Positions 25,010-38,076 of a DNA stretch of 64,000 bases are shown one piece after another. This DNA comes from Rotaria socialis. Taxonomy: Eukaryota; Rotifera; Eurotatoria; Philodinida; Philodinidae. The stretch lies in assembly GCA_905331475.1 (NCBI GenBank), contig CAJNYU010001305.1:124001-188000 (forward strand), given 5' to 3'. Position 1 is the first letter of the stretch, and every line of letters starts with the position of its first letter. The notes under the pieces were generated by a model. That model had not been told where the DNA came from and did no database searches. It saw only the letters and a program-made list of their open reading frames with translations. The translations under genes and the position numbers were made by a program.

Positions 25010-28000
25010 ATGACTGAAATTGAACAATCTGATGAATTAAATAATGGCAATATCCAGCAATTAATATCTGCCAAAGCTGAAGAATTATTTAATTTATGCG
25101 ATACAGAACAAAAAGGTTTTATTATAAAAAAAGACATGCAACGATTGAGAGATGAACTTGGTGTGGAGCCTGAACAACTTGAAGATGTTTTTGATTCATT
25201 AGATATTGATCATAATGGTTATCTTACATTGGAAGAATTTACATGTAAAATCTTTCTTCTTTGTTTATTCTACTTTTTTTTAGTTTTGATATTCTTCCTT
25301 GTTTTTTTAAGCTGGCTTTGGAATGTTTCTTGGTGATCAAATGGGTGATGGAAATGAAAATGAACAAGAAATGATTGAACATAATCCAAATGATAAAGAA
25401 GAACAGCAACTGTTTCATGATACATTAGAAGCATTGGGAGCTAAAGATTTGTACGATGATGAGGAAACAATTATGCACTTATGGATGAAATTACGTGAAA
25501 ATGATGCAACTTTATTACGGCAATTTGAACAGTTTATTGGTAAAATTACACAAGAAATGCGTCGTTCAAAATTAGATCACAGAAGTATTGAAGCTGCTTT
25601 GAATAGTAAATCATCAGTGCATGAATCAGAAATAAAAAAATTATATGACGAAATGGAACAACAGATTAAAGCGGAAAAAGCTAAAGTTCTTGCACAAGTA
25701 AATAATTTCGATTTCTTTTGAAATATAAATATGCTTGAAACTTTTACTTTTAAAAGGAAAAATTAAAAGAACGTGAACTTCGTGAACAAATGGATCGTGA
25801 ATTACGTTCAAAAGAACAACAATTATCTGAAATAATAAAGAAACAAAGTGATTTAGAAATTAAATTACTTCGATTAAATTTAAATGAATCAGAAACCAAA
25901 AGTGAAAATGACCGATTACAAAAGGTTGATTGATTTTTTTTCTTTCTTTGACATCCTGTTGTATAATAGAACTACGAATTTTGTCTTCTTCTTTTTTTTT
26001 TAAGGAAAAAGTTCAACTTGAAGAGCAATTACAAGAATTAACAAGAAGTCTTCAAGAATCGAAAAGTTATATCTCGCAATTACAAATTCAAACAAAAAAA
26101 GAAAAACGAGATAGAGCAAAGTATTTATTAACTATGCAAAAATCATCTTGGTATTATTAATTTAATCTCTATTTAGACAAGCGTTGACATTAACAGAAAG
26201 TATTGCTATTGAACGTGAAAATCTTGTTAAACAACTTGATTCGTTAAAGTAAGTAAAAGATGGTATGTTAAAAACATAAAAATAGTATGCACATTCTTTT
26301 AGATCTATCAATAAAAGACTAGTTGATGAACGTGATCTTGGCCAAGGATTTAAAGTAAATTATTTATTATATAAATTTTTGTTTTTTTGAAAATATATTA
26401 TATTTTGCCTTAGCTGTATTTTCAGCTTGAAATTTAAAAATGCTCAAATTGATTTTTTTCTGAAATTAAACCTAAATCTTGACATTTCTTTTTCTAGTAT
26501 CAACGAGAACTAGAGTTTATTCTTGTAGTTAAAATTTTCTCAAGACCAGTAGTAGTGTAATTAATTATTTAAGAATTATTGTTGAAAAATCATATTCACT
26601 AGCTTATCTTCTGAAAAAGTAAGCATGAATAAGACTTTATAATTTAGTTTTTCGTCGACTACAAAAGAAAAGAAGAGGCGAAAAGAATTTTAGAATATAA
26701 GAAAGTTGTCGAAGCATATCGATAAAGATCTTTTTCTAATTACTTCTTTTAATCGATTGATAGAAAATATGACAAAACAAATGTAACTATTTTAGCAACA
26801 AGATTCTGTGCCATCTCCAACACGTACGACGAGAAAACCCATGCGTAAACAAGGTTCTATTCTATCAGACTATTTCAGTTCACCACATAGGTATATCTGA
26901 GATTTCGATCAATAGGTCTCGTATAATACAACATATCCATTTTATTCATAGAGGAGATAGTGAACCGGAAGAAGACGACGATCCCATGACTGCTATGAAT
27001 GATGGTGAAAATGAGAATGGTATTGAATCAACACGAAAGCAAAAACTTCGTGCCAGGTAATATTTTAATTTTTTGATTTTCATCTAACGTAAGAACGTTT
27101 TCATATTTCTCATGAATTGACCAAGTGTTTTTTAATGATAATGGATAAGCATTAGCCCTGTTCGTTCGTTTACATTCATTTAGATATTTAAAACGATATG
27201 CGAGTAAACTAATGTCAAGTAGTAGTGATAATGAAGCAGAAAAGGATAAAATTAAAAAACCTACACCGATATCGACAATGTTTTCAAAGATTAGTTGAAA
27301 GAGCAAAGTTCTTCAAAAGAAACACGCGTATAAATCTTCGTGTTTGTCCAATATTTATTTTAGACGTTGTTACTTACATTCTGGTACTAGTGAATCAGAA
27401 AATATGAATGATAAACTCTGTAATTTACTTCTATCGAATTTCAGAACACAGCATTATAATTAAAATTAATTACATATCAAATCAAAATTTATATCTTCTG
27501 TACGAGACATAATTGTTTCTTTTTGTTTGCTATTTTCATATATTTATTTCTGAATAATGCAAGAAAAATTCATTTCTCAATATTTGTTTTTAGAGGACAA
27601 GAGCTAGGAGCACGACAACAACCGGTTGGTGCTAATTCAGTTTTTCAACATTCTGAATTAATGGTAAGTACGATTGATATCATTTCATGTATTATAGTTG
27701 CACATATGAAATTTAGAATGTTGCTCCTAATGCAGTACCTGATCGAATGTTTAAAATAGCATTTATCGGTTTGTTCAATACGAAAGAAAATGTAATCATT
27801 TAAAATAATTAAAATCTTTGTTATATTTAGGTGATAGTGGTGTAGGAAAAACCAGTTTTATTCAACGATTTTGTACTGACAATTTTAAAGATACATTTGC
27901 AGCAACAATTGGTGTCGATCTTCAAGTTAAACTGATTAATATTGAAAATCGTATTGTCGCATTACAATTATGGGATACGGTGAGGAAAAACTTTGATCTT

Positions 28001-28659
28001 ATTTCTGATTACTTCATTTGATTATTTTTAGGCTGGCCAAGAAAGGTTTGTTTGCTTTTTAGAGATTTGCTTCAGAGATTTAAATTTATCTTATCTTAGA
28101 TTTCGAAGTATAACTAAACAATATTTTCGTAAGTCTGATGGGGTTATCCTAGTTTATGATGTAACATCTGAAATAACCTTTCGTAATGTCCGAGCATGGA
28201 TGACAAGTGTTCGAGTATGTTTATTGGAAAAAAAACGTTTTAAAATTCTTTTGATAATTATCTTTACATCTTCAAAGGAATCGGCAGAGGATGATTGTGT
28301 TTTAGCACTTGTTGGAAATAAAACAGATCTATGTGATGATGATGAAAAACGACCGGTGAAGTATAAAGATGGTGCAAAATTAGCCGATGTAAATAATTTT
28401 GTTATACTATTTCATTGCAAATATATGCATGTTTTTCATAGGAATATGGATGCTTATTTTTTGAAAGTAGTGCACGATTAGGTACATCAATTGTTGAAAC
28501 AATGGAAGCAATAGCTCGGTGAGTGAAGTTAATGATATTGAAATGTTCGTTCTTATGACAGTTAATTATAGGTTAATGCAAGAAAAAGATGATAAACAAC
28601 GTAAAGGTGAAAATCTAGTCGATATATCATTGAAGAAGAAAAAACGTGGTTGCTGCTAG
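25010..28659 (+). CDS. CRACR2A: CRACR2A-like EF-hand/coiled-coil/Rab GTPase
   Basis: Multi-exon gene. The N-terminus has two EF-hands: a degenerate first one ([20 protein letters not shown]) and a canonical second ([19 protein letters not shown]). The block closely matches CRACR2A ([21 protein letters not shown]...DALDADGNGYLTPQEFT). A long coiled coil follows, including [13 protein letters not shown], also a CRACR2A signature. The C-terminal third is a Rab-type GTPase: P-loop GDSGVGKTS, switch [22 protein letters not shown] split over three exons, GNKTDL and ESSARLG. It ends KKKKRGCC, a Rab double-cysteine geranylgeranylation signal. In mammals the long form (Rab46) couples calcium to vesicle traffic and its EF-hand region regulates store-operated Orai channels. 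Ca2+-regulated vesicle transport is therefore the likely role. An acceptor-like TTTAG lies 40 nt before the ATG. Confidence 0.92.
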
Positions 28660-29481
28660 TCAGCCAAAATATATTTCCATTATTTACTTTGTACATGAAG
28701 CATACATTGCAGTGCAGTTGCTATGTTTTCTTTTTTTCTTCCATTGATTTTACTGTTTTTATCTTTGTTTTCTTGTTTATATATTATGTTGTTGATGACA
28801 AGGTGTTGGGCATATTGGGATCTCTAAACATGCACATGAAAAACAAAAGAGAATAAAAGATTCATCTATTTTTAATGATCATAAATTATTAAATAAACCA
28901 AGGCATACCGATAAAATATATATGAAAACAGAAAGGATATTACTGCAAGGCAAAATTGTATTCGTATGGATTACTAAATAAACACACAGATGATATAAAT
29001 GAATAAGTTGTCCCTGAAAAGAAAAAATGAGATAGAGAGAGAGAGAGAGAGAGAGAGCCAGAGAGCACAATAGTGGATGTTACAAAACAACGCAACGACT
29101 AGTAGTTTGCTGCTCTTCTAATTATTCTTATTCTTTAGTGAGAAAGTAAGAAGCAGACGAAAATCCTTATCGAACTTGATAGAATATATTTCACAGCATA
29201 TAACCATTATAATTGCGTCACTAATGATTGCGTCCTTTATATAGATAAACACACATACAATACTTTAGGCAATCAATCTTATCGGTAACTTTTCCCCCTC
29301 TCTATATTATATGTGTCTGTCGATCATTTGTCATTTACACATCGATACAAAGCGCACAATCTTGTTTTCAAAACAACAGGAATAGACATCAAGCTAACAA
29401 ACTTCTGTCAACGATAGAATGTAAGTGTCATTTCATCACTCTTTTCAATTCAAGCATATCTAATAGATTTCATAGATAACA
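28660..29481. other. Intergenic region between CRACR2A-like gene and ACE
   Basis: It holds the CRACR2A-like 3' UTR and a GA microsatellite at 29034-29057. Just upstream of ACE is a probable 5' UTR intron, with donor GTAAGTG at 29421 and acceptor TTTCATAG ending five nt before the ACE ATG. Confidence 0.5.
29034..29057. repeat. (GA)n microsatellite
   Basis: About twelve uninterrupted GA dinucleotides. The Leu-Ser frame on the minus strand here is an artefact of it. Confidence 0.9.
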
Positions 29482-32400
29482 ATGATTTATCATTTTACGG
29501 TTTTATTTTCTATCATAATATCAATCACTTGTCAACAAAATGAAGATATTGTTGAATGCAATAACCAAGATTTATCTCAACACTATTTAGATAAAACAAA
29601 TCCCAATGAACAAGAGCAATTTGTAAATAGACTTTTATTTTGCCTAGGATAGAAAAAATAATTATACCGAACGATATTTCAATATATAATTGATTAATCA
29701 GAAATTTCAATTCGTTATTCTATTTGGAAGTACAGTTTATCGATTTTAAGATTTATGCTACACGACTTAAATTACACAAATAATCGAAGAAGATAACTGA
29801 GAATAATAGAATAAAATGAGTGTCGAATTTGCTAGCAACAAAAGCGGGTCTTACCTGAATACATTTCTATGCAGACTAGAATTTCTTTTTCACATGCGTC
29901 ACGACGTATTTGAATGAAAATGTTTTTCTAAATAAAAGAAAAAGATATTCTTACGATGATTTCATTGATGATAATAAGACATACTTTATTAGTATCTACA
30001 TTTGGAATTCCCGAGAAAATATTTCTAACGTAAATTAGCTTTAGTTTTTGGTGATTTTTCAAGGTCATTGTTTTATAACAATAAAACCATTGACTTTTAA
30101 AGTGTTGTCCTTTAAAATAACTAAATTTTTCGATCTAAAACGTAAAATCAAGAATATACTGAAAGATCGTTCTATTATTATCTTTGATGGTATTTTAATT
30201 GCATGTAAAAATTCATAGGCTTATAAAATTTTACATGAATATGATAGAAATTTAACTACACTTGCTTATATAACAGCATCAGCAGAATTTGAAACACATT
30301 TGCATCTAAATGATACAAGTAAAACGCGTGCAACGGTAAATTAGCATTGAATGATTTTTCTATAAGATGAAATGAAGCATGATTTTTTGCAGGAGAAATA
30401 TTATGATGCCTATCGTAATTGTTTAAAGACAGTTGCAATTATTGGTAAACAATTAAAGAATTTAATAGATGATCCAAATGCATCATTACGTTGGCTATTA
30501 ATTCGTACACAAGCTATTGGTGACGCTGCACAAAACGATACAAAAACTAAATTCGATATGCAAAAGTTAAAAGCTCGTATCAAAGAAATTTATCATCAGA
30601 AATTCATTTGGAATAACACAAGAATAACTATTGACGGTTTGTGCCATGTTTTTATTTTAAATAATAATTATGAATTTCATTGGTATTATTCAGAAGTACA
30701 AGAGATAATGGGTGGACTTAAATCACCAGATGATCTTCTGTCGTTATGGAAAGCAACGTATGACGTCCCTGCACCAATGCGAGATCACTATTCAGAATTA
30801 ATTGCTTTACAAAATCAACAGGCCAAACAGAATCGTACCTCAGCAGTAACCCACTCTCACATAAAATCCTCCAAGATATTTTTGAAAGATATTATTTTAA
30901 AAAGAATTTCTCTTTCTTACATAAAATGAAAGATCACTTAAAAGAATTTCAAACATTTTCCTGATCACCTACATCATCCCTAGTCATCGATCTATTTCTT
31001 TTTCATATATTCAGGATAACAACTGTTCTGAAATAAGTCAGCATTTTGAAAACATCTGGTTATAAGAAATCTCAGAGATTCATGTTTAAAACGATTCTAA
31101 CTACATATTAACAGATTTACGAGGGAATATTCCCACGTGATACCAACCAGTGAGCTGATATTTTGCTATAGTTCATATTTGTCATTGTTGTTTTTTATCA
31201 CTAATTCATATAGAATTTTTTTCTTCGGTTCTTTATAAGAATATAATTAAGTAAAGGATACTTCGATGACTACTGAACTATTTTTTTTGATGAACTTAAA
31301 TTATTTTTTGAAATGTTTGAAAATATTATAGACAGTTCATAAATGTAAATGAAATCATTTTTCGAATTCAAATTTTCTTTAGCAAAATAACTGAAAACTT
31401 AGAACTATCCTTGACCTTTTTTCTCTATTCAAATGCTTAATCCACATATTGTTTTATTTCTCTTTTCTGAGATATGAACGATCGAAGTGAAGCAATGACA
31501 ACTGCTGAAGAACGTCGTCTTGTTGAACAATTATGGCAAGAGTTAAAACCACTGCATGACCTTGTGCATGCTTATGTCCGACAACAAATGGTTCAAATGT
31601 ATCCTGGGCATGTTCAACTTGATCAACCGATACCATTGCATTTAACTAGTAATCAATAAACATGATCAAAAACATCTCTCTTTGTTTCTTGTGATTTGCA
31701 GGAGATTTGTTTGGTACGATGCTAACATATCTTGAACATGATATACTTCCATTTCCAGATATAGAAGGAATTGATTTAGGTCCAGCCATGAAACGAAAGG
31801 TTTTTCTCGAAGAAATCACTTTTCCCTTGCTCTTTTTTACTCATATAATTTATTTGTTCAATTAGAATTTTACTGAAGAAAACATTTTTCAATATGCTGA
31901 CGATTTTTTTGTTGCATTAAATTTAACACGAGCACCAAGCCGCTTTTGGAATTTATCTATATTTAAAAAGACTCCTAATCGCCATATGGCTTGTCATCCA
32001 GCAGCTTTCGATATGTATAAATATGATGATGTTAGGTATATTCTCTCTATGAATTAAATAGATTTAACAGTGATTATTACATTGAAATTTAGAATTCGTA
32101 TGTGTACAAGTGTAACATCGCGTGATTTCTATGTGGTTCATCATGAAATGGGTCATATACAACATTATCTTCAATATAAAAATTTGCCATTCTGGTTTCG
32201 TCGATCTCCACATGGTGCATTTAGTGAAGGTATTGGCGATGCAATTGCATTAGCAGCAATGTCACCTACACATTTGAAACGAATTGGTTTACTGGAAAAT
32301 TATTCATCATCGAAAGGTTATTTTACAATTACAAATACTAAAATAATCTTGTTTTTTTCTTTAATAGAGGACAATATAAAATTTTTGGTTTCACAAGCGT

Positions 32401-33184
32401 TAAGTAGACTCTTCTTACCACCATATGCATATGCACTTGAACTTTGGCGTTGGTCGGTTTACAATGGATCGATTCTACCCAGTGAATATAATAAACGCTA
32501 TTGGGACCTTATGTAAACTGTTTTATTTTTCTAACCTGTCAAAATGCAAATTCTTTTACTGCAGATGTCAATACCAAGGTATGAAACCACCAGAAGTACG
32601 TGGTGAACGATATTTTGATGCTGGAACAAAACTTCATATAGCTTTTGATTTAACTTATCTAAAGTATCGATATTTATTTTCGAGAAATAAAACAGAGCAA
32701 CTTATGATTGTTTTGCTTTTATTTAGATATTTTCTTGCACATGTATTTCAATTTCAAATATTTGATGTTTTATGTCATGAAGCAGGTAATCGAGGGCCAT
32801 TACATCTATGTGATTTACATGGTTCTGTCGCAGCTGGAAAAAAACTCAAGTATGTTTATAGTAATTTCATCGGTGTTTTTATTCTGCATACTATATGTGT
32901 ATATGAATGATTATGATAGAGTCTTACTTGGAATGGGTTCATCGAAACCATGGGAAGATATATTAGAAGAATTTGCAGGCGTCAAAACTTTTTCAGCTAA
33001 ATCATGTTTAAAATATTTTCAACCACTTCGAGATTATCTTGAAAAATTAGTTGCAGACGGTCAATTACATGTTGGATGGAAATGTGAAAATAATGGTTTT
33101 TCAACAAGATCTTTTATACCAACAACTATTTGGTTGATTTTAATACTGAAATTTATCCTTTCAAACATATTTTTTCCTTTGTAA
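29482..33184 (+). CDS. ACE: Angiotensin-converting enzyme homologue, single M2 domain, membrane-anchored
   Basis: About a dozen exons. It opens with a signal peptide (MIYHFTVLFSIIISITCQQ). One peptidase M2 domain follows. The zinc motif is HHEMGH (exon at 32091), and the third zinc ligand is the Glu of FSEGIGDAIAL. The substrate-pocket His is in ACHPAAFDMY, the Lys and His are in AGTKLHIAFD, and the two Tyr are in TYLK/YFLAHVFQFQ, with an intron between Lys and Tyr. So the catalytic set of ACE is complete. Other family blocks are YQGMKPPEVR, GPLHLCDLHGS and KYFQPLRDYLE. After the domain the protein ends in a hydrophobic stretch (IWLILILKFILSNIFF), which suggests a C-terminal membrane anchor. 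ACE enzymes are extracellular dipeptidyl carboxypeptidases acting on peptide hormones. Larger introns lie near 29622-30217 and 30840-31473. Confidence 0.93.
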
Positions 33185-35795
33185 AATTTGAAAGAAACAT
33201 TTTTTCTTGTCTTGTGTGTTATTCAGTCTTCAAGTATTTCGTATGAACCTACGTTTAACCCACCTACAAAAAAAAGAGTATTTATTTTAATAATTTAAGT
33301 GAAACAGTAAATAAACGGCAACATGTTCATTTTTACAGATTATCATATTTCTTTCTTTCTTTCTTTCTTTACTAGTTTTTTAGTGAATGCCGTATGCAGA
33401 ATTAATTGCATGACAACTAAAAGCAAAGCATAGAAACTAATAGATTCAATCCAAAAATAACATCATTAATACAGATTGTTTTCTGATTTGTCACAAATGT
33501 TATCAAAAAGACTACCGACTCTAGAAGCATACAGAATATACACTGCATATGTAAAAGTACTGAGGTCTTGATTCCTACAAAGTGAGAGCTCCTATGAAAT
33601 CTCTTGTTATTAGATAATCTCAATATCATATAATTAATCCAAAGTAAAATTAAGAATTATTCTTTTAGTCGCTGATATGGTTGATAGAAGGAAATAATGT
33701 ATTATATAAATGTAAGTTCTTGTATCTAGCACTCAACAAGAAACAATAATGTCAATGAATTCCAATCTTCAAACATAAGAGAGAAGTGATACAACAAGTG
33801 ACAGAGAGAAAATCGTACGAGATCAGAAGCAGTTATACGTTGCGCATTTTTTACAAGCTTCGTCCTTGAAAAATTCAACCTTGTGATGATATCGATGCAA
33901 TAATAAGTCAGACATATACATAACTTAACTACCAAGAAGAAAGAGACAGAAAATAAGTAAACGGACAAGAAGGAGCAAGAAGAAAAATGTTTGATGCTTC
34001 ACATTCTTGCCTTGATTATTTTAATCAATCTCAATAATAATAATAATAAACGATTTTAAAGATACGATTCTTGACTGCATATGAACTCATCTACACGACG
34101 TTACCAAAATAATGAATGCGACCATCCTTTTTTCTTTTGTAAATTTTATTCTTAGCGGACGTAGCTATACTTGTAGAAAATTGAAAATTAGAGATAAATC
34201 ATATACCGAATGTATGGTCTTTCATTTTCTTTGAATATTTATTTCATCAAGAAACGTAGAAATCTTTCAAAATGGCAATCGGTTGATGATATGCACAGAA
34301 ATAGAAGGACAGCAGTGCAACACCTAAATATCGAATCAAGATTTGTGCTGCAACATTTGTTATTGAGAGTCTAGAAAAACGCAAAGAAACAAACAAGAAT
34401 AATCAATTCATATATAAAGAAATATAAGCATAAAAACATTAAGATAGCACCTCTAAGAATATGTTTCTTCTAATTTTCAAATACCCAGGTCGTTCATTCC
34501 TACGGCTGGTTCCAATCGGATCTGAAAACGGATTACCTCGGATCTTGTATGAAAACCCACTAGAATCGACGGATTCCGGGTTTCGGACCGAGATTCGGAT
34601 CCATAAGATAGGAATCCGATACATATCCGATTGTATTCTACTCTGGGATCCGATACGCCAAAAAAGTCTGCTATAGTCAACCTCTAAAAAGCTTGTTTGC
34701 ACTAAATAGAATTTTGATCATTTTTTTAAATTCTCCCGTCGGATCCGTCAATAATTCCGAAACCTAGAATCCAATTGAATTTTCTCGGTTAGTAGGATGT
34801 TATAGGATCCGATAGAAATCGTTGTCGGATTAGTCGACCTGGGTATCTCTCTTTTCGTTACAATTAATGAATAAAGAAATGTATTTCATTTCAATATATT
34901 CAGCATAATAGAAAGATAGCAAATTATATATCTTTAATCATTTCTGTCGAAGCATGCTTCAAATCGATTAACTTCAAAGCAGCATCAAAGCGCTAATTGA
35001 TAGTTATTTTTAGAAATGTATTGTTTAGGAATAGTATAATTGTCTTCAACTATGATCAATGATGATAATCGATTGAGGTAATCATTTAACATTAAATATG
35101 TATTTCATCTAATTTGGGATCAGCAATGATTAATGTACGAGTGCAAATTAGACAGCGAGCAAATTGTTGATCTTTGTATTGGGTTACAAAACGATTAGCA
35201 ATCAAATCCAAAATATCTTACTCCTTTTTTCTCTTATTAGTAAATTCCAAGAAAAACATGCTCATTCATGACTCAACTTTATCTGTTTTTTTTTGCACAG
35301 CATCCCATTTATTTTTATCAAGCAGTAGGATTCATTTAATCATATTCTTTCGGAAATTTGAGCATTTTCATTTCTATATACTCTCTAAGCATTATTTTGT
35401 AAGTTTATTCATAGAAAAACGTTTTTCGGGTCGTTGCAAGCAATAAACTGAAGCATTAGTATAAAACAAAAAAAGTAGTGAAACATATAAAAATGAAATT
35501 AACCTTTCCATGTGTCAAACATATTACATTGAGCCCAATTAGAAAAATCACTTCTCGCAATACATACATTCGAATATGGAAAAAATGGTATTGTCAAGCT
35601 TGGTTATTGTTTAAAAAATTCTGATTTTGTTTCAACATGCAAAAACTGTTAGCATTATTTTTTATTACATTTTGGCTAGGGGATAAAAACATCTGGTAAA
35701 AAATATTAAAAAGCAAATAATTATTTCAGTTATCTAGCACCGATGCAGGTGTGAGATCAATTAGATAATATCCACCTTCATTTTTTTATAAAATA
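33185..35795. other. Intergenic interval with one MITE
   Basis: A TTTC microsatellite occurs near 33347-33370, an AATAAT run near 34037-34050 and a TA-flanked MITE at 34484-34843. No coding exon is recognised. The short frames at 33417-33968 and 35174-35446 have no domain or splice support. Confidence 0.5.
34484..34843. mobile_element. TA-flanked MITE (Tc1/mariner-like ends)
   Basis: The element begins CCCAGGTCG and ends CGACCTGGG, a perfect 9-bp terminal inverted repeat, flanked on both sides by TA, the usual target duplication of Tc1/mariner-type elements. The 360-bp interior is unusually rich in GGATC and TCGGATCC-type motifs on both strands and codes for nothing recognisable. All three overlapping reading frames here are artefacts of the element. 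Confidence 0.75.
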
Positions 35796-37432
35796 TTAAA
35801 ATTTCGAGCTTATTTTACCAAATATATTTTTCATAGCACCATCTAAAATATCATCAACACCATCTGGCAATTTATCCGTAATATGCTTTTTAAATTTATC
35901 TTGAATAATATCTTCAGCTAGCATACGTAACAATTCTGGATAACGTTCTTTCATTTCTTGTAAAAATTCTTCGGGTGAATTTAATTTCAATTTTGAATTT
36001 TTTAATAAATCAACAATTTTATTTATAAATACGCGTAATTTACTTAAATAATTCCCTCCACATATAAGCTTATATAATGGATGTAATTGGGAATATTTTT
36101 CAAGAATTTGTGTACACTCATCCACATGATTTGATAATGGTTGTAAAACATCATCTTCGTTCTTCAAAGCAAGTATACCGTATGTTAATACCAATTCAAT
36201 GTTCTGCATCATATTTCCAATTAAACCAACTTCTTTAACTGTATTTTTGGCAGCTACTTGAATAGCATCTGATCGAGTTACGTCAACCTCTACAGAGTTA
36301 CTACTGGCTAATGCAGGTTCCTTCGAATCAGCTGTAGCGACAGCCTAGAGATTATATTTTTTGATAAGTAAAAGTAGAATTTGAAACATAAAAAATAACT
36401 TACTTGTGCAGCAACTTTTTCTCCATGTTTTTGAATTAAATTATCATCAACTTTATTAGCTGCTTGATAAAAACGTTCAAATGAAGTTAATGCTTTTTCG
36501 ACAACGGGTGCTTTAGTACCAAATTTTGAAATCTTTTTATGGATTTTTGCCGTCATTTCCAAAGGAGCAAATCGTTCATCGCTTGATTTTTTATCACCTA
36601 AATATTTTATTGTCATGTCAAAAACAATTGATTATGCTATTAAATTACCTGTAACAGCTAATCGACCAAAAAGTGAGCTGAATTGTTGACCAACTTGATC
36701 GATAAGAGTTCGAACATTCTGAGCTATATTTTGCAAATCATTTATATTAGCCATGTCAATTTTAAAGAATCTGCAAAAAACGTCGATTAATTGTCCAAGA
36801 AAATCAAGTACACGGCCAACACCAAGTTCACCTAGTTTTTCATCGATTGCTCGAAGAAATGTATTAAACTAGGACAACATAAATAAATATATCTTGATAA
36901 GAAATAATGCACAGTTTCTTACCCTTCCAAGTAACATTCCTGAACCACAACACAACAGGCCAAGTACACCCATACTTCCATGCTGTGTTACAGCTTCTAT
37001 TGCTTCGTTTAGTTGATTTTCAATGGCGCTAAGAATATGAGGATGTTCAGCAAATATAACACAAGCTAAACCAGATACAGTTTCGTAAATTTGTATACTT
37101 GATAAGAATGTTTCCACAATAGGTGGCATCTGTGTAAATCCTGCTTGTTGTACAGTATCATAAAATTGTTTAATTACTGAAAAATGTTGCTTCATCGGAC
37201 GGATATCATCACCATTGGCAGCAGCTGCATCGGTTGCGCTTGGCATATACTCACAAACCTTTTTTGTCCATTGACAGAGCTCAGTTGAACTCGGTCGTTT
37301 GATAAATGATGATTCACTATTCGGATCTTGTTTAAAACGATCAAGAAAACCTCTTAATTTATCAATATTAGGAGTATCAGCGGGTTCACCATCACCGCCA
37401 CCCTGACGTCCCAGACACGAGAGAAGATTCAT
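35796..37432 (-). CDS. Unrecognised alpha-helical protein
   Basis: Four exons with good GT-AG borders: 36923-37432, 36649-36868, 36404-36597 and 35796-36344, giving about 490 residues. The protein starts MNLLSCLGRQGGGDGE and is mostly amphipathic helix: FLDRFKQDPNSESSF, QHFSVIKQFYDTVQQAGF, ALTSFERFYQAANKVDD, FINKIVDLLKNSKLK, EFLQEMKERYPELLRMLAED. It has a small Gly/Leu/Cys patch (GVLGLLCCGSGMLLGR) and no signal peptide, zinc motif or nucleotide-binding motif. I do not recognise the family. The pattern of repeated helices with a hydrophobic middle recalls cytosolic helical-bundle or lipid-associated proteins, but that is only an impression. An acceptor-like ACATACAG lies about 42 nt upstream of the ATG. 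The Tctex1 gene lies 284 bp further on, on the same strand. Confidence 0.75.
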
Positions 37433-37716
37433 GAGACGACTTTGCCCTTGTCTTGTTTTTATTATTCTTTTTTTCTGTATGTTGATACAGCGTAGGTACA
37501 CACAGATTATAAGTTGCCGTATGATTGGTCGATTAGCTCCAGCAACGGAACGAATATTTATTACTAGTAATGAAATTGTCGCTGTACATCATTTAATTAC
37601 GTTTTCATATTAAATTTCAAACAATTTGATCAACATCTACCTGTAAAATATTTTACTCATCATAAAACTCCTATTAGAAATTAGCTTTGAACTTGTGTTT
37701 TATCGTTTGTTGCTGT

Positions 37717-38076
37717 TTAATAGTAAAAAATAGCAAAAGTTGTAGCAACACATATTAAAAATTGATTAATATAAATTGATTGTGCAAATTTATCTGTTTC
37801 AGAATCCCAATAAGATCGAGAAATCATTTTAAAGCTTTCATCATTTTGTTGAACAATCACAATTTGTACAATAAATTTATAGCGTTCATAATCCAACATT
37901 TTTAATGAATCTTTTATAATATTTGAAAGATTTTTTGCTAGAAAATTACATCGACTTAAATCATATTGTTCACTATGTAAATGGTCATGAAGAATTTCGT
38001 GCATACGTTTTTTAACTTCTTGGCAATTGAAAAGTTTTGTTGGTAAATGAATTTTATTTTTATCATCTGCAGACAT
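37717..38076 (-). CDS. Tctex1-domain dynein light chain
   Basis: Single exon of 119 residues from the first in-frame ATG (MSADDKNKIHLPTKLF). The open frame continues upstream to an acceptor-like TTTTCTTTTCAG at 38134-38145 without another ATG. The body matches Tctex1 (DYNLT) proteins: VKKRMHEILHDHLH, LAKNLSNIIKDSLKML, YKFIVQIVIVQQND, SRSYWDSETDKFAQ and the typical terminal beta-strand FLICVATTFAIFYY. DYNLT proteins are light chains of cytoplasmic, IFT or axonemal dynein. The start lies only 181 bp downstream of the nicotinic receptor stop on the same strand, a hint of co-transcription. Which DYNLT paralogue this is cannot be decided by eye. Confidence 0.85.
   Translation of the reverse strand: MSADDKNKIHLPTKLFNCQEVKKRMHEILHDHLHSEQYDLSRCNFLAKNLSNIIKDSLKMLDYERYKFIVQIVIVQQNDESFKMISRSYWDSETDKFAQSIYINQFLICVATTFAIFYY

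Noticed and set aside
32425-32910. Alternative frame overlapping ACE exons
   Set aside because: Only the parts in the ACE frame match M2 peptidases; the rest is intron read-through.
34439-34702. Three overlapping frames around 34.5 kb
   Set aside because: All lie within the TA-flanked MITE and arise from its GGATC-rich repeats.
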